Of a stretch of 64,000 bases of DNA, positions 1 through 10,865 are shown in pieces. Each line of letters opens with the position of its first letter. Position 1 is the stretch's first letter. This DNA is from Aestuariibaculum sediminum (lineage in GTDB: Bacteria > Bacteroidota > Bacteroidia > Flavobacteriales > Flavobacteriaceae), in NCBI RefSeq assembly GCF_014596945.1, contig NZ_JACVXB010000008.1:74329-138328 (forward strand). Reading direction: 5' to 3'. The notes beneath the pieces were generated by a model. The model was not told the DNA's origin. It did no database searches and saw only the letters and a list, made by a program, of their open reading frames with translations. Position numbers and translations under genes: made by a program.

Positions 1-2
1 GG

Positions 3-896
3 AAATTTGAAGAGATTAGTACTGCCGCAAATGTTGAAGACCCTGTGGGGAGCTTTCCAACATGGTTTTGGGATTATAATAATGACGGACACGACGATTT
101 GTTTGTAGCGGGTTACGATCTAAATCGAATTAAACAGGTGTCGTTCGATGAGGTAAGTGCTTTGCTTGGGGAAAATCCCAAATACTCACTCCCCAAACTC
201 TATAAAAACAATGGTAACAACACCTTTACCGATGTTACCGAATCTATGGGCTTGGCAAGGCCATTTTATGTAATGGGGTGTAATTTTGGAGATATTGATA
301 ATGATGGCTACTTAGACTTTTATCTAGGAACTGGCGCACCAAATTTAGGGTCTATAGTGCCGAACAGAATGTTTAAAAATGACAAGGGAAATTATTTTAA
401 TGATGTAACCTATCAAGGTGGGTTTGGGCATATTCAAAAAGGGCACGCCATTGCTTTTGGCGATATCGATAACGATGGCGATCAAGATATTTACGCCGTT
501 ATGGGTGGATCGGTAGTTGGAGATAATTTTCCGAATGTACTTTATCAAAATGGAGGGAACACCAACGCTTGGCTTGTGGCTAAATTAATTGGTACAACAG
601 CTAACCGTTCGGCTATTGGTGCTAAAGTAGAACTCACTTATATTGATGCTACAGGACAAACACATAAGCTGTTTAGAACAGTCACCACTGGCGGAACCTT
701 TGGGGCTTCTAGCCTTCAATTAGAAATAGGATTAGCAAAAGCAGTAAAAGTTAAAGAACTAAAAGTACGGTGGCCAAATAAAAATAGAACGGTTGCTATT
801 TATAAAGATATAGACATTAACCAACGTATTGAAATTAAAGAAGGCGAGAGTACTGTAAAAACAATGTTAAAGCCTAATTCTAAATCGGTAAACTAA
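3..896 (+). CDS. FG-GAP/VCBS repeat protein with C-terminal ASPIC/UnbV domain (5' end outside window)
   Basis: The frame is open to the left edge, so the gene starts upstream. A GTG at 45 is internal, because a VCBS-like stretch continues in frame before it. Three calcium-loop motifs of the DxNxDGxxD kind are seen (DYNNDGHDD, DIDNDGYLD, DIDNDGDQD), typical of FG-GAP/VCBS beta-propeller blades. The last ~80 residues (from AIGAKVELTY to the IEIKEG region) match an ASPIC/UnbV domain, as in the CRTAC1 family. Such proteins are exported and thought to bind partners or glycans at the cell surface; the ligand is unknown. The next gene, of the same family, starts 22 bp after the stop, so the two are probably cotranscribed. 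Confidence 0.85.
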   Translation, partial: KFEEISTAANVEDPVGSFPTWFWDYNNDGHDDLFVAGYDLNRIKQVSFDEVSALLGENPKYSLPKLYKNNGNNTFTDVTESMGLARPFYVMGCNFGDIDNDGYLDFYLGTGAPNLGSIVPNRMFKNDKGNYFNDVTYQGGFGHIQKGHAIAFGDIDNDGDQDIYAVMGGSVVGDNFPNVLYQNGGNTNAWLVAKLIGTTANRSAIGAKVELTYIDATGQTHKLFRTVTTGGTFGASSLQLEIGLAKAVKVKELKVRWPNKNRTVAIYKDIDINQRIEIKEGESTVKTMLKPNSKSVN

Positions 897-918
897 CCAC
901 AAAATATTCTGTAATAAG

Positions 919-3900
919 ATGAATTACAACAGTAAAAATATAATGTTTGCAATGGCTCTTATGCTGGTCTTTGCTTGTAAAGAAAAAGAAGATAAAACCG
1001 TACCAGAATCAGAAATAATTCCCGAATTGCAACTGTTTAAACAAGTTAGTTTAGAACAATCTGGAATCGATTTTAACAACCGCTTGGTTGAAACCGACAG
1101 TATGAACTATTTTGTGTATCCATATATTTACATGGGCGGTGGAGTTTCTATTGGCGATATTAATAACGATGGTCTTAACGATATATATTTCACGGGGAAC
1201 ATGACCCCTAACAAATTATACTTAAATAAAGGCGGATTAAGCTTTGAAGATATTAGTGAAAAGGCAGGTGTTGCAGCTGGAAACCAATGGATAACAGGAA
1301 CTACCATGGCCGATGTAAATGGCGATGGATATTTAGATATTTATGTGTCGGTTGCTGGAAAATTTAACCCTAAACAAAATTTACTTTACATAAATAATAA
1401 AGATTTAACCTTTACCGAAAGCGCCGAAGCTTATGGTGTTGCTGGAGATGCGAATACCATACAAGCTACCTTTTTTGATTACGATTTAGATGGCGATTTA
1501 GACTTGTATGTGGCCAATTACCCTATTAGTAGGTTTAGTACACCCAATGGGGTCTATAAACAACGCATAGAAAAGGCAAATATAGTAGATAGCGACCGGT
1601 TGTACCGTAACGATGGTAATAATAAATTTATCGATGTTACCGAAGATTCGGGAATATTAAATTACGGGCTTTCGGTTGGTGTTGCGGTTAGCGATATAGA
1701 TAATAACGGTTATCCCGATATTTATGTGTCTAACGACTTTGCAACACCCGATTACTTATATATGAATAATGGTGATGGCACGTTTTCAGAGCAATCAAAA
1801 GAACTAACCAAGCATACAGCTTGGTACGGTATGGGGGTAGATATGGCCGATATTAATAACGATGCGTTGCCAGATGTTATTCAATTGGATATGACACCCG
1901 AAAATAACCGCCGTAGTAAAGCCAACATGGCGAGTATGAATCCGCGTAAGTTTTGGGATAACGTTAAGATGGGTTTTCATTATCAATACATGCAAAACTG
2001 CCTTCAACTAAACAACGGAAAGATAAACGATACGTTGCAGCCTTTTAGCGATATTTCCAGATTAGCCGGTATGGCTACAACCGATTGGAGTTGGGGAGCA
2101 CTTATGGCCGATTTTGATAACGATGGTTGGAAAGATGTTATTATTACCAACGGCGTTAGAAGGGAAATAAATAATAAAGATTATTTTAAAACCTTAAAGA
2201 CCTATACGCCTATGGCCTTTAAGAATAATATGTTGGAACTTACTAAGAAAATGCCTTCAGAAAAAGTGCCCAATTATGCTTTTAAAAACAACGGAGATTT
2301 ATCGTTTAAAGATGTTAGTAAAGATTGGCATCTCGATTTTGTAGGTTTTTCAAACGGTCTGGCTTATGGCGATTTAGATAACGACGGCGATTTAGATTTA
2401 GTGGTTTCCAACTTAGACAGTATTTCTACAATTTATGAAAATCAGGCCACTAAAATTTCAGGAAACCATTATCTACGTTTCAAGTTTAATGGCCCTGAGC
2501 AAAATAAGTTTGCTTTAGGTATAAAAGTATTGTTGGAATACGATGGTGCCAAACAATTTCAGGAGCTTACTCTAACCCGTGGGTATCAATCGTCGGTGGA
2601 GCCTTTTCTTAATTTTGGATTGGGAAAATATGCTAAAGTTGATAAAGCAACCATTATTTGGCCTGATGGTAAACAAGAAATAAAAGAGCATATAACAACC
2701 AATAGTATAGTAGAGGTTAACTATAATGATGCAGTCTATAAAACGATTACAACATCAAAAGACAATAAGTCAAATTACAAGTTTACTAATGTTACCGCAC
2801 GTTCAGGGGTTAATTTTAAGCACGAAGAAAATATATATGATGATTTTAAGGAAGAACCATTACTTCCTCATAAAACATCACAGTTCGGTCCGGGTATTGC
2901 CGTGGCAGATATCAATAAAGATGGAAGGGAAGACTTTTTTGTTGGTGGAGCCAATGGGCAATCCGGCCGAATTTTTATCCAACAATCAGATCGAACTTTT
3001 CAAGCCATTGATGTTCCCGACCTTCAAAACGATGCCGTTTACGAAGATTTGGGAGCTCTCTTTTTTGATGCCGATGCCGATGGTGATGACGATTTATATG
3101 TGGTAAGTGGCGGCAACGAATTTGGGGCGGGGTCTCAGTTTTTACAAGACCGATTATACCTAAACGATGGACAAGGGCATTTTACAAAAAACACTCAGGC
3201 ATTACCAAAAATGCTTACCAGTGGTTCCAAAGTTATTGCTGCCGATTTCGATAAAGATGGCGATTTAGACCTTTTTGTTGGGGGTAGATTGGTGCCTGGA
3301 AAATACCCCTTAGCTCCTAGAAGTTATTTGCTTAGAAATGATAGTGAAAATGGTAATGTTCGTTTTATTGATGTAACAGAGGATTTGGCTTCAGATTTAT
3401 TAAAACCAGGTTTGGTTACCGATATGAAATGGAGCGATGTTGATGGAGACGATTGGCTAGATTTGGTGCTTGTAGGAGAATGGATGCCTATCTCAATATT
3501 TAAAAATAGCAAAGGAGAGTTTAAAAACGAAACCAAAGCCTATGGTCTTGAAAACACTACGGGGTGGTGGTACAGTATCGATGTTCAGGATTATGACAAC
3601 GATGGTGATTTGGATATTGTTGCAGGAAATCTTGGGCTTAATTATAAGTATCAAGCATCGAATAATCAAACCTTCGATGTATATGCATCCGATTTTGATA
3701 AAAATGGCCACCTCGATATTGTTTTAGGGTATTATTCAGAAGGGGTTCAGTACCCGGTTCGTGGTCGCGAATGTTCGTCCCAGCAAATTCCAGGAATTAC
3801 TCGAAAATTTAAAAATTATGATGCTTTTTCTAAAGCAACGATAGAAGATGTTTATACAAAAGATAAACTTGAAGATGCCTTGCATTACAAGGCTAAAACT

Positions 3901-4269
3901 TTTGCAACTACCTATTTTCAAAATGATGGTAAACATTTTTCAGCAAAACCATTATCTTCACAAGCGCAATTATCGGCTGTTAATGGTATTGTAAGTAAAG
4001 ATGTTAATAATGACGGGGTTTTAGACCTTATATTGGGAGGAAACCTTTTTACCTCAGAGGTAGAAACGCCAAGAAATGATGCAGGTCAAGGGGTTTTGCT
4101 AATTGGCGATGGAAAAGGTAATTTTTATGCAAAAGCACCCTATGAAAGTGGCCTAAGTTTAAGTGGCGACGTAAAAGGTTTAGCAATGCTGAAATCTGAA
4201 GGATATACCTATATTATTGTTGCAAATAATAACGATAAATTGCAAATCATTGAATGCGACATTAATTAA
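919..4269 (+). CDS. Large VCBS/FG-GAP lipoprotein with internal ASPIC/UnbV domain
   Basis: 1116 aa. The N-terminus has a short hydrophobic signal ending in LVFAC (Cys20), a lipobox, so this is probably an outer-membrane lipoprotein. About thirteen Asp-rich calcium loops are visible (for example DINNDGLND, DVNGDGYLD, DYDLDGDLD, DFDKDGDLD, DVNNDGVLD). They form two propeller-like halves separated by an ASPIC/UnbV domain at roughly residues 535-620. The layout looks like a CRTAC1-like protein followed by a second VCBS array. The family is common next to SusCD loci in marine Bacteroidota, where a surface binding role is suspected but not shown. It lies 22 bp after a related gene and 23 bp before the YyaL-like gene, in one likely operon. 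Confidence 0.88.
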   Translation: MNYNSKNIMFAMALMLVFACKEKEDKTVPESEIIPELQLFKQVSLEQSGIDFNNRLVETDSMNYFVYPYIYMGGGVSIGDINNDGLNDIYFTGNMTPNKLYLNKGGLSFEDISEKAGVAAGNQWITGTTMADVNGDGYLDIYVSVAGKFNPKQNLLYINNKDLTFTESAEAYGVAGDANTIQATFFDYDLDGDLDLYVANYPISRFSTPNGVYKQRIEKANIVDSDRLYRNDGNNKFIDVTEDSGILNYGLSVGVAVSDIDNNGYPDIYVSNDFATPDYLYMNNGDGTFSEQSKELTKHTAWYGMGVDMADINNDALPDVIQLDMTPENNRRSKANMASMNPRKFWDNVKMGFHYQYMQNCLQLNNGKINDTLQPFSDISRLAGMATTDWSWGALMADFDNDGWKDVIITNGVRREINNKDYFKTLKTYTPMAFKNNMLELTKKMPSEKVPNYAFKNNGDLSFKDVSKDWHLDFVGFSNGLAYGDLDNDGDLDLVVSNLDSISTIYENQATKISGNHYLRFKFNGPEQNKFALGIKVLLEYDGAKQFQELTLTRGYQSSVEPFLNFGLGKYAKVDKATIIWPDGKQEIKEHITTNSIVEVNYNDAVYKTITTSKDNKSNYKFTNVTARSGVNFKHEENIYDDFKEEPLLPHKTSQFGPGIAVADINKDGREDFFVGGANGQSGRIFIQQSDRTFQAIDVPDLQNDAVYEDLGALFFDADADGDDDLYVVSGGNEFGAGSQFLQDRLYLNDGQGHFTKNTQALPKMLTSGSKVIAADFDKDGDLDLFVGGRLVPGKYPLAPRSYLLRNDSENGNVRFIDVTEDLASDLLKPGLVTDMKWSDVDGDDWLDLVLVGEWMPISIFKNSKGEFKNETKAYGLENTTGWWYSIDVQDYDNDGDLDIVAGNLGLNYKYQASNNQTFDVYASDFDKNGHLDIVLGYYSEGVQYPVRGRECSSQQIPGITRKFKNYDAFSKATIEDVYTKDKLEDALHYKAKTFATTYFQNDGKHFSAKPLSSQAQLSAVNGIVSKDVNNDGVLDLILGGNLFTSEVETPRNDAGQGVLLIGDGKGNFYAKAPYESGLSLSGDVKGLAMLKSEGYTYIIVANNNDKLQIIECDIN

Positions 4270-4292
4270 TAATTTAATTTCTAAATCATAGT

Positions 4293-6413
4293 ATGCCTAC
4301 ATTTTTGTACATAAAAAACATTTTATTAAGAACGGTTTTTATCCTTCTGGCTTTTATGCTTTTTTCTTGTAAAGACAATAAAAAAGGGCATGCAAAAGAA
4401 ACAGCATTTACCAATAACTTGATTTATGAAACCAGCCCTTATTTGCTGCAACATGCTCATAATCCGGTGAATTGGAATGCTTGGGGAGACGATGCGCTTG
4501 CATTAGCTAAAGCTGAAAACAAATTGCTGGTAATAAGTATAGGGTATTCAACATGTCATTGGTGCCATGTTATGGAAGAAGAAAGCTTTCAAAATGATAC
4601 TGTAGCCCAAGTAATGAACCAGGATTTTATAAATATTAAAGTTGATAGAGAAGAACGTCCCGATGTTGATCATGTGTATATGACTGCCGCACAAATGATG
4701 AATGGTGCTGCAGGTTGGCCATTAAATGTTATCGCTCTTCCTGATGGTCGGCCGGTATTCATTGCCACGTATATGGAAAAAGAGCAATGGATGGCGCTTC
4801 TGAAAAAGTTTCAGGCCTATTTTAAATCAGAGCCCGATAAGCTTTACGAATATGCCAAACAGGTTGAAGAAGGTTTACAAGCCTTGACACCAATAGTTGA
4901 TACCGAAGCAGATGTTAATTTTAGTATCGAAAATTTGAATCAAGCCTTAGCAGCCTGGAAAACGAATTGGGATACCGAGTGGGGTGGCGACAAGGCAAAC
5001 GAAAAATTTATGCTGCCAGTGCGTTTACAGTTTTTATTAAAATATGCTGTAATGTTTTCAGATGACGATACATACGCTCATGTTGTAAAAACTTTAAATA
5101 AAATGGCTCTTGGTGGGGTTTACGATCATCTTGAAGGCGGGTTTTTTCGCTATACCACAGATTCGAAATGGCAGGTGCCTCATTTTGAAAAAATGCTATA
5201 CGACAATGCACAACTCATAGCGCTTTATGCCAATGCTTACAAGGCCAGTAAAAACCCTGATTATAAAAAGATAGTTTACGAAACCTTTTCGTTTTTACAA
5301 AACAATATGTTTAGTGGGCAAGGTGGGTATTACGCTGCTATCGATGCCGATAGCCAAGGTGAAGAAGGTAAATATTACTTGTGGAAAGCCAACGAGTTAC
5401 AGGAGATTTTAGGGAACACTACCGATACGTTTAATTTGGTGTATAACCCGCAAAAGATTCAATTGGAGTATCAAGGTTTTGTTTTACAACCCATAGTTTC
5501 TGATACTACTATTGCAGAACAACTAAAGGTTTCATTAAAGACCCTTCAAACGTATAAAGAAGACTGGAAAAACGCTTTGTTGAAAGCGCGTGAAAAGCGC
5601 GTTAAGCCCTTAACAGATAAAAAGATAATTTGTTCTTGGAATGCCCTATTAGGAAGTGGTTATATTGAAGCTTATATGGCTTTTCAGGATAAAACATTTC
5701 TCGATAGAGCCTATGGAATATATGATTTTTTACAAAAACATTTGATTAAAGAAGGTCGCTTATATCATTCCTACATTTCGGATCAATCTGGAGAAAAAGG
5801 CTTTTTAGAAGACTATGCTTTTTATATCGAGTTTTTAATCCAAATTTATAAAGCAACAGCCAATGAAGCATATCTTAATGAAGCCAAGTTATGGTTAGAG
5901 CGTACCGATACGCTTTTCTATGACGAAGAAAAAGGATTGTATCAGTTTGCTTCAGGTAATGAGTTAATAACACCAGTAATAAAGCTAGATGATGGTGTTT
6001 TACCTTCCCCAAATACCATAATGGCAAAAAACCTTATGCAATTAGGGCATATTTATTTTAATAAAGATTTTAAAAAAAGAAGCAAGACGATGCTTTCAGC
6101 AGTACAACAAGATGTTTTAGAGTATTTGCCCTATTACTCAGGTTGGGCTGATGGTTTTTTAGATTTAAGTACTGTGGCTTACGAAGTTGCTATCGTAGGT
6201 CAGGAGGCTAAATTAATTTTATCCCAAATGAATCAGGCATACCTGCCAAACACTTTAATTGTGGCAAGTCGTGAAGCTAGCCCAATACCAATATTTGAAA
6301 ACAGATTTTCCGATTCCGGAACCTATATCTACATATGTCAGGAAAATATGTGTAAACTACCAACAACCAATGCCAACCAGGCAATTAACCAAATTAAACA
6401 AGATTATGAATAA
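4293..6413 (+). CDS. YyaL/DUF255 thioredoxin-fold lipoprotein (SSP411/Spata20-like)
   Basis: 706 aa. A lipobox ends at Cys26 (FMLFSC), so the protein is predicted to be membrane-anchored outside the cytoplasm, although many DUF255 proteins are cytoplasmic. The thioredoxin-like N-terminal domain begins near residue 40 ([14 protein letters not shown]) and has the family's CHWC motif at 88-91 followed by HVME. The rest is a long alpha/alpha region related to the (alpha/alpha)6-barrel of N-acylglucosamine 2-epimerase, including [13 protein letters not shown]. The biochemical activity of the family is not established. The stop codon overlaps the start of the haloperoxidase-like gene by 8 bp, which points to translational coupling. 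Confidence 0.88.
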   Translation: MPTFLYIKNILLRTVFILLAFMLFSCKDNKKGHAKETAFTNNLIYETSPYLLQHAHNPVNWNAWGDDALALAKAENKLLVISIGYSTCHWCHVMEEESFQNDTVAQVMNQDFINIKVDREERPDVDHVYMTAAQMMNGAAGWPLNVIALPDGRPVFIATYMEKEQWMALLKKFQAYFKSEPDKLYEYAKQVEEGLQALTPIVDTEADVNFSIENLNQALAAWKTNWDTEWGGDKANEKFMLPVRLQFLLKYAVMFSDDDTYAHVVKTLNKMALGGVYDHLEGGFFRYTTDSKWQVPHFEKMLYDNAQLIALYANAYKASKNPDYKKIVYETFSFLQNNMFSGQGGYYAAIDADSQGEEGKYYLWKANELQEILGNTTDTFNLVYNPQKIQLEYQGFVLQPIVSDTTIAEQLKVSLKTLQTYKEDWKNALLKAREKRVKPLTDKKIICSWNALLGSGYIEAYMAFQDKTFLDRAYGIYDFLQKHLIKEGRLYHSYISDQSGEKGFLEDYAFYIEFLIQIYKATANEAYLNEAKLWLERTDTLFYDEEKGLYQFASGNELITPVIKLDDGVLPSPNTIMAKNLMQLGHIYFNKDFKKRSKTMLSAVQQDVLEYLPYYSGWADGFLDLSTVAYEVAIVGQEAKLILSQMNQAYLPNTLIVASREASPIPIFENRFSDSGTYIYICQENMCKLPTTNANQAINQIKQDYE

Positions 6414-7875
6414 AAGAGTAAACCTACTATTATTAGTAATAACTATAATTTTTTCAGTAGGATGTAAACAACAAAAAAAACAAGAAGAGGTTAGTATGGA
6501 ACCTCGAGGAGCAGATAACATTGCTTATAAATGGGGCCATATGGCCATACAAGCACAAGCTTGGGATACCGAACGTTTTAAACCTCGCCCAACAGTGACT
6601 TCGCGATATTTAGGACTTATATCGGTGGCTATGTTCGATGCCTGGTCTAGATATGATGAAACCGCTACGCCTGTTTACACTACAAATGTAGACAGAAGAC
6701 CTTCAGAAGAACATACCCTAAAAAACAAAGAAATAGCAGTGAGTTATGCAGCATACCGTGCGCTTTTAGAATATTATTATTCAGATGCTAAGGAATATGC
6801 AGGTTTAATGAAGGAGTTAGGTTTAGACCCTAACGATATGTCTATGGATCCGACCACGCCAATAGGGGTAGGAAATCTTGCTGCGAAAGCTGTTATCGAA
6901 GCTAGAAAAAATGATGGTGCCAATCAGTATGGAGAAGAAGAAGGCTCAAACGGAAAGCCTTATTTTGATTATACAGGTTATAAACCAGTAAACGACCCAG
7001 ATAATAATGTTGATATAAACAGGTGGCAACCAAAATATTTTACCGATGCTAAAATGGGGAAATTTGCCCCAGGATGTTTAACACCTTACTGGCAATTAGT
7101 AAAACCTGTTGCTATGGATTCTGCAAGTCAATTTAGACCAGGACCACCTCCAATGGTAGGGTCAGAGCAATTGGCTAAAGAAGTAAAAGAAGTGGTTGAC
7201 TTACAAGCAAATTTAACCGATGAGCAAAAAGCTTTAGTAGAATTTATGCGTGATGGCCCGCAATCGGTGCAGCAAGCAGGACACTGGTTTAAATTTGCTC
7301 AGGAAGTGTCCATTAGGGATCAGCACACTCTAGATGAAGATGTAAAAATGTACTTCTTAAATCAAGTGACAGCCATGGATGCCTTTATCGCATCGTGGGA
7401 TTCTAAAATGTATTACGACTTTGCTAGACCTTTTGCTTTGGTACATGAATACTACACAGGAAAAGAAATAAAAGCTTGGGCAGGGCCAGTAAAAGGCATG
7501 CAAAAAATGGATGGTAGCCAATGGCGACCATACTCGCCGAGTAGTTTTTTATGTCCGCCGTTTCCAAGTTACACCTCAGGACATAGTACCATAAGCGGCG
7601 GTTGTGCTGAAGCATTAAAACTTTTTACTGGCGATGACCATTTTGGTGCGTCGGTAGAACTAATTCCAGGGTCACTTACCGAAACCGATTCTACGTTTTA
7701 TGGTAAAAAGGTAACTTTAGAGTTTCCAACATTTACCAAAACTGCTGAAATGGCTGGTATTTCTAGAGTTATGGGTGGTTACCATATTCAGGCCGATAAT
7801 GTTGCTGGTCTTCAATTAGGAAGAGATGTGGCACACCAAGCCTGGAAGTTTTATAATGAGCACCTGGGTAAATAA
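6406..7875 (+). CDS. Vanadium-dependent haloperoxidase/PAP2-type lipoprotein
   Basis: 489 aa from the ATG at 6406. That start gives a clean lipoprotein signal ending FSVGC (Cys20); upstream in-frame codons lie inside the preceding gene. Vanadate/phosphate-pocket motifs of the haloperoxidase-acid phosphatase superfamily are present: PSYTSGHS at 387-394, with the His of SGHS at 393, and SRVMGGYH at 453-460 followed by AD-x3-G. An Arg-Pro at 341-342 ([12 protein letters not shown]) sits where the first arginine motif is expected. Halide versus phosphatase specificity cannot be read from the sequence. This is the last gene of the VCBS-DUF255 run; a strong hairpin follows. Confidence 0.88.
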   Translation: MNKRVNLLLLVITIIFSVGCKQQKKQEEVSMEPRGADNIAYKWGHMAIQAQAWDTERFKPRPTVTSRYLGLISVAMFDAWSRYDETATPVYTTNVDRRPSEEHTLKNKEIAVSYAAYRALLEYYYSDAKEYAGLMKELGLDPNDMSMDPTTPIGVGNLAAKAVIEARKNDGANQYGEEEGSNGKPYFDYTGYKPVNDPDNNVDINRWQPKYFTDAKMGKFAPGCLTPYWQLVKPVAMDSASQFRPGPPPMVGSEQLAKEVKEVVDLQANLTDEQKALVEFMRDGPQSVQQAGHWFKFAQEVSIRDQHTLDEDVKMYFLNQVTAMDAFIASWDSKMYYDFARPFALVHEYYTGKEIKAWAGPVKGMQKMDGSQWRPYSPSSFLCPPFPSYTSGHSTISGGCAEALKLFTGDDHFGASVELIPGSLTETDSTFYGKKVTLEFPTFTKTAEMAGISRVMGGYHIQADNVAGLQLGRDVAHQAWKFYNEHLGK

Positions 7876-7908
7876 GATAGTTTTCAACAATATATTATAA
7901 TTAAATGC

Positions 7909-7940
7909 AAAAAAGGATTCCGTTTCAGGAATCCTTTTTT
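7909..7940. terminator. Bidirectional intrinsic terminator between convergent genes
   Basis: A perfect 13-bp stem (7909-7921 with 7928-7940) encloses a 6-nt loop. It has an A-run on one side and a T-run on the other, so it can end transcripts from both the haloperoxidase-like gene (+) and the GH13 amylase gene (-). Confidence 0.85.
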
Positions 7941-7959
7941 AATTCAAAAGAATAGAAAC

Positions 7960-10848
7960 TTATAATTTCACCAGTTTAAATATATTTGATTGTCCAAATC
8001 CATCACTTATTTTAACCAAGTAAATATTTTTAGATAAGTCTGATATGTTGAATGTCGTTCCTTTTTCATAATCACCATCAAATTGTTTTACGAGTTTACC
8101 CGTCATATCAAAAATATCAACTTTCTCGATGGCTTGGTTTACTTTAAAAGTATTATTTGCCGGATTGGGATATAGTAGAATATGTTGTCTGTTTTCATTT
8201 TCAGAAACCGATAATGTGCTCATCTGGTTACCATAAATTTTAAATTCACCAGGTTTTAACTGAATGCTTGTTGTAGCCGCATTTATTACGGAGTTGTCTA
8301 ACAAATCGTACCAATCTCCGGAATAAGGGAAATTCGGGTTAATGGATTGAGTTACGATATCAAAATTAGCAACGATTATAACATTTTTTAAAGTTGTACC
8401 TGAGGTGTTTTCATTACCTGTATAAATTGAAATTCTTGGCGTTAAATTATTTGAAGAAATAGTATAATTACCTTCAAATACGGGCTCATTAATTTTTAAA
8501 TTATTAATGCGCGACCAGTCGTTATAAATTTGGTTTCGTTGTGAAACACTCAACCAATTATTTGTCCATTGCGGTTGCGGTTTTGTGTCTAGTTTACAAT
8601 CACCCGGAGTTGCATCTTCAGGCGTGTTTACCGAACCACTGTTACATGTAAAAATGGAATTTTCCATTCCTAAATCGCCAAAATGCCAAATCATTTTTGG
8701 CCCTGGAATCGTTAGAGAAACAGCGCCTAAGGCAGACATTCTGGATAAGGCTGTTTCCAGATTGGTGATATCATAATCAGCATTGCTATTTCCATAAAGT
8801 AGGTTTTTGTACATTAAGCGTTCTTCATCATGACTTTCGGCATATCCAACCAAACGTGGTGAAGAATACCCTCGGGAATTGTGTCCCATTTCGCTTATAT
8901 CTGAACTATACCCCATAGTTAACTCGTTATATGGGTCGGTCATTTTTCCCCAAAGCATGATGCCTTTACCTTCATCAATCCTGTAGTTAGCCCACTCGGT
9001 TTCTTCATCTCTTGATGATTTGCCATCGGAGTTAGCATCCCAATCGGTACCGAGATGTTCAAAAATGACATAGTGATCAGGATCTAAACTCCAGCTATAA
9101 TCTGCATAGTCTTTTAAAATAGCTACTCGGTCGGCATTATAATCGTTGGTACATCCTTCGTTATTTTCGCAATTTTGAGTAAATCCTTTGGTTAAGTCCC
9201 AGCGAATACCATCGATGTGAAATTCTTCTATCCAATGTTTCACCACGCGTTTTGTGTAGTAATTAGTAAATCCGTTGGAGTGATTAAAATCCGATCCCAC
9301 GTTATAGGTGTGTTTCGGCGTTTGATTAAAGTATGGATTCTCAGAACTAGGTTCGCCCCAACCATCATTATCGGCATCATTCATCCATAATCTAACCATA
9401 GGGTTTCGCCCGAAAGCATGATTTATTGCTAAATCAAGAATAACTGCAATTCCGTTTTGGTGGCAGATGTCAATCAGTTCCTTAAACTTATCTTGAGTAC
9501 CATAAAACTTATCTAAGGCCATATGGAATGAGGTGTTGTAGCCCCAACTTTCGTTACCTTCAAATTCCATAACAGGCATAAGTTCGATGGCATTAATATT
9601 TAAATTTTTAAAGTAATCGATGCGGTCGATAATGTCTTGAAAATTTCTGTCGGCATCAAAATCACGAACCAACACCTCATAAATTACTAGATCTTCTTTT
9701 TTAGGTTTAGTAAAATTGGTGACTTGCCAGTTAAAGTCGGATTGACCAGTTTGTAAAACACTAACTTCACGTTCTTGTCCAACAGGATATGCTGGTAGAA
9801 TCGGATAGCTCTCTGATGGTATATAAGGATCGTCAAAAGGAGATAAAACTAATGTCGAGTAAGGATCCGCAGTTTTAACAAGTGTAGGGGAATTTGCTAA
9901 AGGTGTTTTATCTACAGCCCAATATTGATACGTTTCAATTTGTTTAGAAGTTAAACCTGTTAAGGTAATCCAGAATTTGCCATTACGTGACGGGTCTCTT
10001 TTCATTGCGTAATTGGAGTCAGGCTGCCAGTTATTAAAACTACCAGCCACATAAACAAAATCTTTGTAAGGTGCATATAACACTAAAGTTGCTTTCGATG
10101 GGTCGCTTTCATCATAGGTGATACCGTCTTCATAATTTTCAGGCATGAACCCCGTAAGCGCCCCTGGATCAATAATCACTGAAAAAGTGATGATTTTGGT
10201 TTCTCCCGAAAAGGTGACTTCTAAACTGTAATTTTTGTTTTCTGTAATATTTGCATCGTTGAAAGTATATGATGCTATTGTATTTTGTGAATTAATAATG
10301 TTACCATTGGCTTTTAAAACATAATCAGCATTACCGCCCGTATTGGTAGCCGATATATTGAGGTTATCACCAGAGTTTAAAATAGTAGTATTGTTGGTAG
10401 GCGCAGAAAGTGTTACCAAAAACGTGCCAACAGACTCTAAATAGTCATTAGACTGTTTATCGCCAGAACCATCTTTAGCTTTTATGAGGAACCCTATTTG
10501 TCCAATGCCCGTTCTGTTATAGAATGTTGTGGGCGTAAATGTAATATTGTATTCATCGGCTGATGCATTATAAGATAACCGGTTTGCTTCGTTAGAGTCG
10601 GTCCAGCTTCCATTCGTTGGGCAATCCTGTTGATTAGCAAGATTAGTATCATAAGACCACGACCACAAGTATAAGGCGTTGTTGTTAACCCCCCATGTGG
10701 CTTCATCTATAGAGGCCCCATCAAAAGTTATGGTTATGCTATCGTCTTCATTAAAAGGGGAAGGAGATATTGAATAACTTACATCTTGTTTTTGTCCATA
10801 GCTAATTGTACAAAGCAGTAGTAAGAGGAGTAATTGTATGTTTTTCAT
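7960..10848 (-). CDS. Secreted GH13 alpha-amylase with T9SS C-terminal sorting domain
   Basis: 962 aa. A signal peptide (about residues 1-18, ending SYG) is followed by Ig/CBM-like beta regions, then a CBM48-like module near 250-330 (VYVAGSFNNW). The GH13 barrel starts near 385. The conserved regions are visible: LDLAINH (471-477), GIRWDLTKG with nucleophile Asp551, VIFEHLG with acid/base Glu597, and ESHDEER with Asp674. The last ~75 residues (from LLYPNPANNTF, ending in FKLVKL) are a typical Por/type A sorting domain. The enzyme should therefore cross the outer membrane by T9SS and act extracellularly or on the surface, the role SusG plays in Bacteroides. It is the last gene of the minus-strand susCDE arm, behind an intervening hairpin. 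Confidence 0.92.
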   Translation of the reverse strand: MKNIQLLLLLLLCTISYGQKQDVSYSISPSPFNEDDSITITFDGASIDEATWGVNNNALYLWSWSYDTNLANQQDCPTNGSWTDSNEANRLSYNASADEYNITFTPTTFYNRTGIGQIGFLIKAKDGSGDKQSNDYLESVGTFLVTLSAPTNNTTILNSGDNLNISATNTGGNADYVLKANGNIINSQNTIASYTFNDANITENKNYSLEVTFSGETKIITFSVIIDPGALTGFMPENYEDGITYDESDPSKATLVLYAPYKDFVYVAGSFNNWQPDSNYAMKRDPSRNGKFWITLTGLTSKQIETYQYWAVDKTPLANSPTLVKTADPYSTLVLSPFDDPYIPSESYPILPAYPVGQEREVSVLQTGQSDFNWQVTNFTKPKKEDLVIYEVLVRDFDADRNFQDIIDRIDYFKNLNINAIELMPVMEFEGNESWGYNTSFHMALDKFYGTQDKFKELIDICHQNGIAVILDLAINHAFGRNPMVRLWMNDADNDGWGEPSSENPYFNQTPKHTYNVGSDFNHSNGFTNYYTKRVVKHWIEEFHIDGIRWDLTKGFTQNCENNEGCTNDYNADRVAILKDYADYSWSLDPDHYVIFEHLGTDWDANSDGKSSRDEETEWANYRIDEGKGIMLWGKMTDPYNELTMGYSSDISEMGHNSRGYSSPRLVGYAESHDEERLMYKNLLYGNSNADYDITNLETALSRMSALGAVSLTIPGPKMIWHFGDLGMENSIFTCNSGSVNTPEDATPGDCKLDTKPQPQWTNNWLSVSQRNQIYNDWSRINNLKINEPVFEGNYTISSNNLTPRISIYTGNENTSGTTLKNVIIVANFDIVTQSINPNFPYSGDWYDLLDNSVINAATTSIQLKPGEFKIYGNQMSTLSVSENENRQHILLYPNPANNTFKVNQAIEKVDIFDMTGKLVKQFDGDYEKGTTFNISDLSKNIYLVKISDGFGQSNIFKLVKL

Positions 10849-10865
10849 TTTTTTTAGTCATTAAA

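Noticed and set aside
45-47. GTG as the start of the first VCBS gene
   Set aside because: The same frame is open and VCBS-like to the window edge, so the true start lies outside.
6259-6405. Upstream extension of the haloperoxidase-like gene
   Set aside because: It lies inside the DUF255 gene and would destroy the lipoprotein signal that begins at ATG 6406.
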